Part shown: positions 31,882 to 42,347 of the stretch, one piece after another
Numbering within the stretch: the stretch's first letter is position 1
Layout of the letters: the number at the start of each line of letters is the position of its first letter
Assembly (NCBI RefSeq): GCF_000313135.1
Contig: NW_004457702.1
Span: 798,001-862,000, forward strand
DNA length: 64,000 nucleotides
Direction: 5' to 3'
Source: Acanthamoeba castellanii str. Neff
Lineage: Eukaryota; Discosea; Longamoebia; Acanthamoebidae
Program-made: the position numbers and the translations under genes
Notes under the pieces: generated by a model
The model's database searches: none
The model's input: only the letters and a program-made list of their open reading frames with translations
Told to the model about the DNA's origin: nothing

Positions 31882-33773
31882 TTAAGTGAACTTCTCGGTT
31901 GATGACGAAGGGGAAGATGGCGGCGACAAGTCGAGCGAGAGACCAGCGAGCGAGAGTGCAAACTGGGCCATCCCCTCGACAAACATGGTGGAGGGCAGCC
32001 CGCCCCACTTGGCCTGCCACGCGCCAGGAAGTCAGCCAGAAAGAAGAAGACCCAGGATGACACAAGCGGCACCTTGTCACCAATCTGGCGTGTCTTGAAT
32101 TCGATGCCCGTGTGCTGCTGGAACTCTTCCAGCGAGCGCGCTCGGCCGAGGCCGTAGAGATCGAGCTCGGACAGACACTGCGCGTGTGTCATGTGCGCAC
32201 ATGGTGTGAGGCCACGACTGTTCAGGCCACACATCAAAAGAAGAGGAAAAGAGTAACGCGAACCTCCGCTTCGACCTGGTCCCGCGGCGTGGCGCCCAGC
32301 AGGCACCGCACGCGGCGGAGCGATCGCTCCTTGAGCTTCTCCTTGTCCTCCACCTCCCAGAACGTAGGTCGGTAGGACCTAAACAGGAGGATCGGGTATA
32401 TTAGCAGTGTGTGTCGTGTCGTGTCGTTGGTCGTGTCGTGTCGTTGGTCGTGTCGTGTCGTGTCGTGTCGTGTCGTGTCGTGTCGTGTCGTGTCGTGTCG
32501 TGTCGTGTCGTGTCGTGTCGTGTTGTGTCATGGGTGTCGTGTCGGAGCTTACCGGCTCCACAGGTGGTAGATGACGTGGTGCGGCGGGGAGAAGAAGTCC
32601 CAGCCGTGGGTCCACAGACGGGCGGCCATGCTGCTCTCCTCGCCGAAGAAGAGGAACGGAAGATGGGGATCGTAGGGCACCTCCTGAACCATCATTCGCC
32701 ATCGTCCACTAGCCATCATTCCTCCATCCACCGCACGACACGACACGACACGACCAACGACACGACACNNNNNNNNNNNNNNNNNNNNNNNNNNNNNNNN
32801 NNNNNNNNNNNNNNNNNNNNNNNNNNNNGGCTCGCGAGAAGCTGAAGCCCGAGGCCCAGAACAGTGAGGGCAGCGGCCCGACGCCTGGCTTGCCCTGCGC
32901 TCGCGCCTGGCTCTGGCCCTGTTGTGCGCCGGACGTCGGTGCGGCAGTGGCCGCAGTGGTGGCCGGCAGGGGCAGGTGGAGGAGCTTGCCGCAGGTGCGG
33001 AGCATGCCGTCGTCGGCCCCGAACTCGCGGGCGCACAGGAAGGGCGGGCGCGGGTCGGTGGTGACGCTGTTTGGGCGGAGGTAGGGCGCCGGGTAGGCCG
33101 TCAACAGGGGCTTGGGCGAGGGACAGCGCGCGAGCAGGCCGACCAGCACCGAATCCCACCTGGTGGCGCACATCGCACATGCACACCACATGCACACCAC
33201 ACGCACGCACATCAACAGATGGGCATTCGCATCACCGCACACGCACACACGCATGGCACACACGCAAACGCGGTTACCCGGGGATGAAGCGCATGTGCGA
33301 GTCCAGGGCGAGGTGGTAGCGCTGGTCGGCGTAGAGAGCCTGGGCCACCCGACGAGCGTGGCACGGCCCGCGCGCCTCGCGCCAGTCAACCCAGGCAATG
33401 CGCACCCTCTGCCTGGCTGGCACTCGCGGGTGTGCCGTGTTTGTCGTGGTGCTTGTGGTGGTGGTGGACGACGCGACGGCCTCGGCTTCATCTTCGCACT
33501 CATGGAGAAATCGATCGAATTCTTCGACGTAGGGCTGGTCTTCATCAGGCCGCCACTGCCAACATATGCCCACGTACACGAGCTCGGGGTGGTGCGCCTT
33601 GCTCAAGAGATCTCGGACCGTGTGCACCAGCTCTGCAAATTTGAATTGAATTAAATTGAATTAAATTGAATAATTGGGATAAATAGAATAATTGACAGTG
33701 CAAGGAGGACATCAAGTGACGCTGTACCTGGATCCCTGTAGCTTGGGATCGAAACGAAAATGGTGTCCTCCAT
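31882..33773 (-). CDS. GT60 family GlcNAc-transferase, Skp1 Gnt1-like
   Basis: Start ATG at 33773 (MEDTIFVSIPSYRDPELVHT). Key segments are VYVGICWQWR, WREARGPCHARRVAQALY, YHLALDSHMRFIPGWD (the D-x-H metal-binding site), FWASGFSFS, and PYDPHLPFLFFGEESSMAAR with YHLWSR and YRPTFWE. This series is the GT60 (GlcNAc) domain of Dictyostelium Gnt1, which puts alpha-GlcNAc on hydroxyproline of Skp1 in the cytosol as part of oxygen sensing, and of trypanosomatid relatives. There is no signal peptide, in keeping with a cytosolic enzyme. An N gap (32769-32828) lies in an intron next to the FSFS exon, so a few residues there may be missing. A Ser-rich tail ends at the stop at 31882. Acceptor identity as Skp1 is inference. 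Confidence 0.88.
32409..32530 (+). repeat. Pentanucleotide array (GTGTC)n
   Basis: About 23 copies of GTGTC/CGTGT with a few GTTGG interruptions, inside an intron of the GT60 gene (sense strand GACAC). The next intron, beside the N gap, holds the same unit. Confidence 0.93.
32769..32828. other. Assembly gap (60 N)
   Basis: A run of 60 N in a GT60 intron, flanked on one side by CACGACAC repeats. The array probably prevented assembly. The exon donor on the coding side is lost in it. Confidence 0.99.
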
Positions 33774-33844
33774 TGCTGCGCAAGAAAAACAGGATGTTTG
33801 TTTTTCATTTTTGATTCTAGGAAAATACAGAACAAAAAAATTGC
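33774..33844. promoter_or_regulatory. Very short divergent promoter region GT60/RAD17
   Basis: Only 71 bases lie between the start codons of the GT60 gene (minus) and RAD17 (plus). The interval is T/A-rich without a clear TATA box. Both leaders must be short, overlap, or start inside the other gene. Confidence 0.5.
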
Positions 33845-36800
33845 ATGTCAATAATTCACAAATCGACACATTGGGCCAAGATGAAGGAGGGCGAGGAGGA
33901 AGTGGACGATGACGACATCCTCAACTTCCTCGTCATCGAGCAGATGGGCAGCACAGCACCGTCAGCGAAGAAGCCTACCGCGGAAGAGGCACCCCAGAGG
34001 AAACAATTAACGCGAATTAAACGCGGGACGTCTCATTCGAATGGCCTGACCATAAATCAAGAGGAAAAGAAATCAAGAAGCGATGAGGATGAGGGCGAGG
34101 AGACGTCCAGCGGCGACGACAGTGCGACAGCTCGACGACCAGAATCAAATGGCAAACTAATTGCTGCGCCGCAGCCATCCGCCTCTACACGCCACAAGCC
34201 ATCAGCATCAGCATCTTCATCAGAGGCAAAATCTGCACGACATCAGGATTCCTCTACTTCCTCTTCTATGCGATCCTCTTCTTCCGCGTCATCTTCTGCT
34301 TCTACTGCGAAGGCCTCAACCACATCAATGCGGCGCTTGCCCTCGTCGCGCTTTAACGTCAAGCCCGGTTCTTCCTCCTCTTCTTCCACCTCGACCAAGC
34401 GGCCGACACCCACGGCCGGTGCCAACACCGAGCGCGTGCAGATTCAGTTTCAAGATGACGACGACTTCCTCGGGACCGACAGCGGCGACGACGCCATCGA
34501 CATCGGCCTCGACCACCGCACGCGGCGGCCCGCTGCTGCTGCCGCCAGGGCCGGCACCTCCAGCACTGCACCGGGGCGCCGCTCAGTGAGCAAGGCCGCG
34601 GCCACGTCACCGCCGAACGCCAGGGCTGCACGAGGAGAGACCGCCGCCGCCGCCCGCTCGACAACGTCGTCGTCGTCGTCGCGCTCGAGCTCAGTGTCGA
34701 ACAGTGCGCGAAGGCGGTGGCAAGTGGAGGAAAAGAATGAAGAAGAAGAGAGCGAAGAAGACGACGACGACGATGAGGGCGAAGAGGATCTGGAAGAAGA
34801 GGAGGAGCAGCCGCGCGCGAAGAAGGTGACGACGGCCAAGGCGCCGTCTGCACGACGCCGCATCCTTTCGGTGCGTCGGTCTTCCTGTGCGTGTGTGCGG
34901 TTGTGTGTGTCTTGTGTGTCGTGTCGTGAGTTGTGCGGTGCCGTGAGTGTCGTGTCGTGTCGTGTCGTGTCGTGTGGCCTGACATTGTGGTGCGTGTAGG
35001 ACGACGATGAAGCCGAAGGAGAAGAAGAGGGCGAGGAGAAGGACATATTCGAGTTCTATCTGCCATCACACAACGGCAAGGGACGACCCCTGTCTTCGCT
35101 TACTTCTTCTTCTTCTTCCACCACCACCACCACTACTTCATCATCATCATCACCACCCTCCTCCTCATCGACAAAGGCCGCTCGGCCTCCTTCATCGGCC
35201 AAGCCAGCCAAGTCGACGTCTTCGACTTCTTCGATTTCCCTCCGATCCTCCGCTCAATCCTTGCGCACAGCCGCTTCTTCTTCTTCTTCACAGACAACGT
35301 CTTCTTCGTCATCAGCCCGAAGCAAAACGGCCGCCTCTTCTTCCTCTTCGACTTCTCATTCTTCATCTCGAGCCGCCAAGCCCACTTCGTCGAAGACATC
35401 GTCTTCTTCCACAGCCGCCGCCGCCGCCAAGAGTCGCACTTCTGCCACGTCCGCTTCGTCGTCTCGAAGTACTCGGAAGCCTGCGGTGGCGGCCAAGGTG
35501 GAGATCGAGATCGACACGGACGACGACGACGAAGCGGAAGACGATGACGACGACGACTTTGCCAAGCCCTCGCCGACCACGACAACGCCGTCGTCGGCAA
35601 ACAGCGGCGGCAGCAAAAGCATGTGGCTCTCCCCCAAGCGAGCCGCGGGCAAGTTCACTCAGTACACCCGCGCGGCCGCTGCCCCTACCACCACCACCAC
35701 CTCGTCGTCGTCGTCGACGACCTCTGCCAAGGCGGGCTCGCACAAGCGGCCCTATGCCGTCATGTCCTCATCTTCATCTTCATCATCGTCATCGTCTTCT
35801 TCATCATCGAAGCGGCGTGCCAAAACCGCCAAGCTGTCACCGGGCGCTGCCACCGAGGGCGGCCGTCTGTGGTCCGACAAATACGATCCCACGGTAACGT
35901 TCGTCAGTGTGTCGCGCGCGCGTGTGGCTGTGTGTGTCGTGTGTGTGCGTCGCGTGTGTCGTGTGTGTTGAGAGTCTTCTGATGGTTTGGAATTGATCAC
36001 CAGAGCGAGGACGACCTGGCGGTGTATCCGAAACGGGTGGCCGAGGTGCGCGATTGGCTCAAACACGCGCTGGCGGGCAGGGGCGGCCGCATCCTGTGCC
36101 TCACCGGCCCATCCGGCGGCGGCAAAACGGTTCGCTGATTGCCCCCCCCCCCTCCAATCGGTGTCGCTCTCTTCGCGCCGTGCGTGTCGTGTCGTGCGTG
36201 TCGTGTCGTGTGTGTCGTGCGGCCACGAAGCGTACGTGTGAATCGCTGAAAACAACTCTTCGTCTAGGCCCTGATCAAGGTCGTCGCTCGGCAGTTGAAC
36301 GTGGGCATCACCGAATGGATCAACCCGGCCACCTGTCCCTGGACCGACTCTGACCGTACATTCCACTTCCCCTCATCGCGCGTGTGCACTGTGTGTCGTG
36401 TCGTGTCGTGTCGTGTCGTTTGGGGTCGTTTGGGGTCGTTGCTTGGCGCTCACCGCAACGCGCAGGCAAGCTGGCGCTTCCGTACACGGCGCCCATTCAG
36501 GAGTTCCGTGCGTTCCTGCAGCGCACGGAGCGCTATCCGTCCCTCGTCACCACCACCACCGGCACCAACGCGCCCACCGCCGACAGCGACCTGAGCGGCA
36601 ACCAAGCCAAGCGCCTCATCTTGATCGAAGATCTGCCCTTCCTCGGCCACCTCCCCGCCCTACGCACGTTCCAGGTGCGCCTCCCCCCCCCAATCCACGT
36701 CTGTGTCGTGCGTGTGCGGCGGTGTGTGTCGTGCGTGTGCGGCGATGTGTGTCGTGCGTGTGCGGTTCTGACGTATTCGAGGAATGTTGTGACTGAATGC

Positions 36801-38901
36801 AGGACCTGCTGCTGCACCACCTGCGTACGCCGGGCCCTCGCTTCCCGCTGGTGCTGATCATCAGCGACGACTCGCTGGGCAATTCGCCGCTCTTCCGCCT
36901 CCTGCCCCAGGAGATCATGTCCCACCCGGCCTTCCGTCAGATCAAGTACGCCCGCCACTCGCCTCCGCTCATTCCACGTCACACGCACACGCACACACAC
37001 CACCGCACACGCACACACACCACCGCACACGACCAACGACACGACACGACACACGACAAATGGTGCAGAATTGCGGGAGTGGCGCCGACGCGGGCGGCCA
37101 AGGTGCTGGCGAAGATAGCGGGCCTCGAGGGGTGGAAGGGCGCCGGGAAGGCGGCGCGCGGGAAGGCCACGGGCGTCAACACGCTGGCCAAGGTCTGCGG
37201 CGGCGACCTGCGGTCGGCCATTAACGCCCTCCAGCTCCTCTCCGGACCCGGCGGGACCCTCACGTGCGCTTCTCCCCCCCCCCACCAACCACCCACCAAC
37301 CACCACAGTGCGCGCGGCGGAGCTGACGTGATCTGTAGTGACCAGGCCGCCGACTCGACCCAGCGCGACGTACCGCTGTCCCTGTTTCACGCTCTCGGCA
37401 AGGTAATGACACACACACGACACACACACACACACGACATCGCCGCACATTAACAACATCGCACACGCACGCACACGCACATGCAGGTGCTCCATAACAA
37501 GCGGGGCGATGATGGGCTGCCGGAGAATGAGGTGGAGCAGGTGATCGAGCAGGCGGGCGTCGAGCCGGCGCGCTTCACCGAGTTCGTGCACGAAAACTAC
37601 CCGGGCTTCATGGCCGACGACATCGACGCCGCCTCCGCCGCGCTCGAATACCTCTCAGACGCCGACACCCTCCAGGCCGCGTGGGAGGTACCCTTCATTC
37701 TTCCGCGTGTGCGGTGGTGCGTGTGCGTGTGCGGTGGTGCGTGTGCGTGTGCGGTGTTGACGACGTGGCATGGCAGGCACGCGAGGACACGTCGCCGATG
37801 GCGGGAGCGCTGTGGTCCCGCGGGCTCATGTACGCGTCGCGCAACTCGCTCGCGCCGGGCGGCTCGCACGGCTACCGGCCCCTGTTCAAGCCGCGACTCT
37901 ACGCTGCGACGGCCGGGCAGAGCAGCACCGCGCGTGCGGTGCGCGAGGTGTGCAGCGCGGGCGGCGGCGGCGCGCTCGCAGCACTCGCGGCCCGGCCCGC
38001 CCTGTTGGTCACCGAGGTGTTCCCCTACACCCACCGCATCGCCTTTCTGCGCCCGACCCTTCGGCCTCTGCTCACCGCCCCATGCACGCCTCCCTCTCAA
38101 CTCTCCCCCCCTCCGGACCGACCGACCCCATTCTTACCTGTGCTGTGCGGCGTGTGCGGCCGCGCGTGTCGTGTCGTGTTGTGTCGTGCCGGAGACAGAC
38201 CCGGGTGGTTTCGCGTGGCTGTCGGAGTTCTGTTCGTACTCGCGCGCCAGTCTGGCTCCGCCGCAGGCGCTGCGGGAGGACGAAGTGGCCGAGCTTCCCG
38301 CGCTCGAGGGCGACTTCCCGGACGCCGACCACGCCGCAGAGCACGAGGTACACACACACGCCACACACACACGCCACACACATACACACACACGACACAC
38401 ACGACACACAAACACGCCACACACACACACGGCAATACGCTGATGTGTATGACGCGCCGTCGCAGGAGGACGGCAGTGAGAAGCCGCCAGCGAAAGAGGC
38501 GGCGGACGAGGGCAACGCGGTGCAGGCGGAAGGAGGCCAGAAGCGACCATCGCAGCCGCCACTGAGTCGACCGACGCAAGGCGCCCGCGCACCACCGCCA
38601 CAGTCGGGAGGAGCCACGGCTGGTGGCGGACGGGTGGGCAGTGGCGGCTCGCTGCGACCACCGCCTCCACGAGCATGGGGACATCGGCACCAATCGACGC
38701 CGCCGTCGGCGCCTTCTTCGCCTATCGACCCCGTTCTCATGGAGGTACGTACACAATGGGGCCATTCACAGTGCTTTGTGTGTCGTGCGTGTGTGTCGTG
38801 TCGTGTGTGTCGTGTGTGTGTGTCGTGTGGGGGGGGGGTGCGGCGTTCTCACGCGTTTCTTCTTCGCGCGTGACGCGCAGGACGACATCACCGATTTTTG
38901 A
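33845..38901 (+). CDS. RAD17: RAD17 checkpoint clamp-loader subunit
   Basis: The N-terminal part (to about 35890) is a long acidic and Ser-rich region. The core begins LWSDKYDPT, then SEDDLAVYPKRVAEVRDWL, a Rad17 hallmark. Walker A is GPSGGGKTALIK, Walker B is ILIEDLPFLGH, and sensor-like elements include VCGGDLRSAINALQLL. The exon after 37490 gives the winged C-terminal AAA+ part (DIDAASAALEYLSDADTL). The last exon is the short acidic DDITDF, like the C-terminal acidic tail of Rad17. Rad17-RFC loads the 9-1-1 clamp at damaged DNA and activates ATR signalling in the nucleus. About 14 exons are likely. The borders between 38030 and 38200 are not settled. The alternative start at 33881 would remove 12 residues. 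Confidence 0.88.
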
Positions 38902-39016
38902 GAGGCCCTGCTGCCGCCGCCGTATGCCACCGTTGGACGCTCGTGTTCATGGTTGGGCGCAAACAGAGTTATAATTAGTAATGATCGTGGCGGAGGGCTC
39001 TTCATTTTTCGTTTTT

Positions 39017-41944
39017 CTAGGCTTGTTTGCTGCCCTTGAAGTGTCTGTAGAGCAGGATGCCACCCACCAGCACCGCCACGGCGCCCAAGAGGGCTGCCTG
39101 CGGCCACGTCGGCAGCCACTGCCACTCCTGCTCTCTCCGCGCCCTGCGCCCGACCACACACACATCAGCCACCATTGAACCAAACAACCAACAAACAGCA
39201 AACAAACAGCACCACGGCGCCACAAGGGCAGGGCGTACAGCTGGTGGGCTTTGATGAGAAGGGTCGAATAGCTGGCAAATGCCTCCAAGTGGATTCCGTT
39301 TTCGCTCAGGTCCGGCACTGTGGCCCCGTCCTGTTGTAACATCAGCGTAGCCTGCATGTGAGCACACATCCGCACGTGGCACACACACGACACACGACAC
39401 GCGACACGCGACACACGACACACGACGTGAGGCGGGAGAGGGGTATGGATGTGGCACCGTGTGGTGGAGAGCCAGGTGAAGAATGGGCGTGTCTCGGTTC
39501 CGGCAGAGGCTGTTGAGCTCCGCGCCCGCGTGCGCTGTGTTGCTGAGACTTCGCGAATCGGAGGAGTCGTAGAGGACGATGACCAGCGACGCCTCATGCA
39601 GGCGCGTCCTCAGCGCCTCCGTCTCTTCGAGGCCATACTTCCGCATCTGCAGACACAACCCGACGGTTACCGGTGCGCTAGCGAATCGCACGACACACGC
39701 GACACACGGCTGAAAGAGAAGAGGCGTACGGCGACGTATTTCTCTGTTCCGCTGATGTCGGGAAGGGAGCCGAGTGCCACCAGGCGCGAAGACGGGGACC
39801 GGGTGGTGGTGGTGATGGAGGTGGACGTGGCATGCGACGGCTCGTGATCGCGCTTGCCGAGGAAGTCGCCCAGGAAGGCGTCGGTCAGCGCCGGGCTGCC
39901 CACCACGAGGCACAGCAGCGCGGAGGCCTCCCGACGCGGCTTGAGCGCGAGCGCGAGCTGAGGGTCGGATTCGAACCCGAGCCACGCGAGATACTCGAGC
40001 GTCGTCTTGTGGTCATGCACCGTCGTATAGCTGGCGAGTCGGATTGCGCCACGTCAGCAACGCATAGCTGTGAGAAAAGAAAGAAGTGGGCTCACGCGGT
40101 GTGAGTACCTCCACAGAGCGAGCCAGCCGCGAAGGGAGATGTGGGCGGCGTTCAGCTGCGTCGCGGTCGCGGGGTCCAACTCGCCCGAGGTCCACAGGGC
40201 GGGGAGGCCCGGCGCAGCCGTGGAGAACAGGTCGTCGAGATCGTCCAGCGCGAGACCGGCGCCCTTGTCAAACGCCCGGTGGAGCGAAGAAAAGAACGCC
40301 ACGCCCGCCTGCTCGTGCAATGGCCAAACGATTGAGGAAACAAAGCGACCGTGATGTGCGTGCGCGCGTGTGAGTGTGGGTGAGCGCACACGGCGTGTGT
40401 ATAAGTTTACCTGTGAGAGCTCGTAGACGTGAGACGGGGGCGGGGCGGGAAGCGAGTGGCAGAGCGATGCCACATCTACGCGCAGATTGTCGTCGTAGCC
40501 AAACTGGCGCAAAACTGTGGCGACGAAAGAGAGAGAAAGAGAGAAAAAATAGAGCCAAAAAGAGAAAACGAGAGAGTCAAAAAGACCGTCAAAGGGCGGG
40601 GGAAGAACGAAGCGTGTACCGGTCCATGTGGTTTCGAGTCTGCCCTTCTGGATGAAGAGGTGGTGCAGGAAGAGGAAGCCGGTGAGGGTGAGGCCCTTCT
40701 CGGTCAGTCCGTTCTCCACGTTGCCCCTCACGACGTCCTTCACGCCCTGCAGCTCCGCGGGGTCGAGCGAAGCCCCGAAACAGCGCGCCTGGAACGCATT
40801 GAGCTCATCGTCCGAAAGAATTCCGTCTCTGTTCGCAAATGGAATTGTGGTCTTCGTTGGTGAGCGCACGCGCTGTGTGTGTCGTGTGTGTGTGCGAGTG
40901 GTGTGTGTGTGTGTGTGTGTGTGTGGTGTGAACAGACCTGTCCTTGTCGCAGAGCTTGAATATGCGCTTGAGCGCGGCGACGCACTCCTCACGGAGGCTC
41001 CGCGACCCCGCGTCGTAGAGGACGGCGGTCGGGTAGAGCACTGCTCGCTGAGCAAAGTAGAAGACCTCGTGCACGTTCAGAAAGCTCTTGGCGCTGCACT
41101 CTATACACGTCTCCACTTCCTGTCGCACGCAAGGCCCGGCGAAGCGTGAGACAAAGCGCGGGCGCGAGTCACCGCTCCAGTTATAAAGCGAACCTTGAAC
41201 TCTTCCATGATGGGTTCCATGTCCTCTTGCAGCTTGGGGTTGGTAAGATCCTCCCCTCGCAGATCGATCTTGTTCCCGACAAGGATCACCGGCACCTGCG
41301 CCCGCACGAACCGGCACGACCAGGACATGCGCACTCAGTGTTGAAGTGGAGGCAAGAAGAAGGCTGCTTAGGGTTACCTGTGGGGCGCGGCATTCCTGGC
41401 GAGTGTGTCTGATGTGGCGCAGCCAGTGCGTGATACGCTCGGCGACGTTCTCCGAGTCGGCGGCGTAGCACAGGCACACGACGTCGGCCGTGCGCAGTTG
41501 CTGATCCATCTTATGCTGGAACCGAGCTAAGAGGCGAACAAGGAGAAGAAGAAGAAGAAGAGCGTCACCGTCTTGCTCGTAGGTAAAACGGCAAGGAGCG
41601 TAGGGCGCCACGTACAAGAGGTGTCTATGATATGCGTGGAGACACGGTCATTGGTGACCGACGGAGGGATGGTGAGCTCAGGCACCACCTGCTCCACCTT
41701 CATCCCACAGAAAGAGTGGCCCAGAATTAAGAATGAAAATCGAGCAATAATAATGCAAGCGTGACGTACCACTTCCTGAAAGGAATCGGCGAGCAGCGTG
41801 GCAATGAGGGACGTTTTGCCAGCACCATCTAACGTTCAAATGCAGAAGAAAAGGAACAAAGTCAACGCCTGATTGTCTGCAATTCGAAGAATTGAGGCAT
41901 CACGAACCATCGCCTATAAGGACAATGCGCACTTGGTCCTTCAT
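39017..41944 (-). CDS. MIRO: Miro (mitochondrial Rho GTPase)
   Basis: Start ATG at 41944. The first GTPase domain has GDGSVGKTSLIATLL, HIIDTS, NKIDLRGED and CSAKSF. Then come an EF-hand loop DKDRDGILSDDE with the partner helices LTLTGFLFLHHLFIQKG, and a second weaker EF-hand (FDKGAGLALDDLDDLF). TTLEYLAWLGF and a second GTPase-like domain follow. A single C-terminal helix (ALLGAVAVLVGGILLY) with the basic tail HFKGSKQA anchors it. This is the complete Miro/Gem1 layout: an outer-mitochondrial-membrane protein linking Ca2+ to motor-driven movement and ER contact. The second GTPase lacks the P-loop Lys-Ser/Thr (VVGSPALTDAFLGDFL) and the N-K-x-D motif, so it probably does not bind nucleotide. Divergent from the V-ATPase gene. 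Confidence 0.93.
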
Positions 41945-42347
41945 CTCTAATTGAAGCCTCAATAATATTCGCCAGCGAGCTTGGCTCCCTCTATCAATCC
42001 AATCAAATCTTGAATTACACAAAATGGGCGCCTCGAAAATGGCGGGAAAAATGATTTTGCCGCCACGCACTGAAATTTCGACTTGGAAGGAATTCGGGAA
42101 ATGCAGCCGACGGAGAAGTCGTCGCCGGTTTCGGAGAGGGAAGGTAGTCGCAAAAGTCCAACAAGGCAGCGGAAGCCGCATCTTCCTTCTCCTCTTCTCT
42201 TCGTCATCCTCGCCTCGCCGGCGCTGCTGTTGGTAAGTTCAGTTTTCGCTGCGCCTCCTCCAAGACTGGAAGAAGACACATAAAAGAAAGACAATCGCTG
42301 ACGCTTCCCAACCCCGCAGGACTGTTAATTATTAACTCAATCCGAAA
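41945..42347. other. Divergent upstream region of Miro and V-ATPase a
   Basis: No gene seen in 403 bases. Short frames on both strands lack recognisable sequence. CCCGCAGG near 42315 could be the acceptor of a leader intron for the V-ATPase gene. Confidence 0.45.

Noticed and set aside
32403..32540. CRISPR-like regular repeats
   Set aside because: The units are 5 bases long without unique spacers. This is an intronic satellite in a eukaryotic genome.
39960..39985. GATTCGAACCCGAG as a tRNA T-arm
   Set aside because: It is coding sequence of Miro on the other strand. No A-box or cloverleaf can be formed around it.
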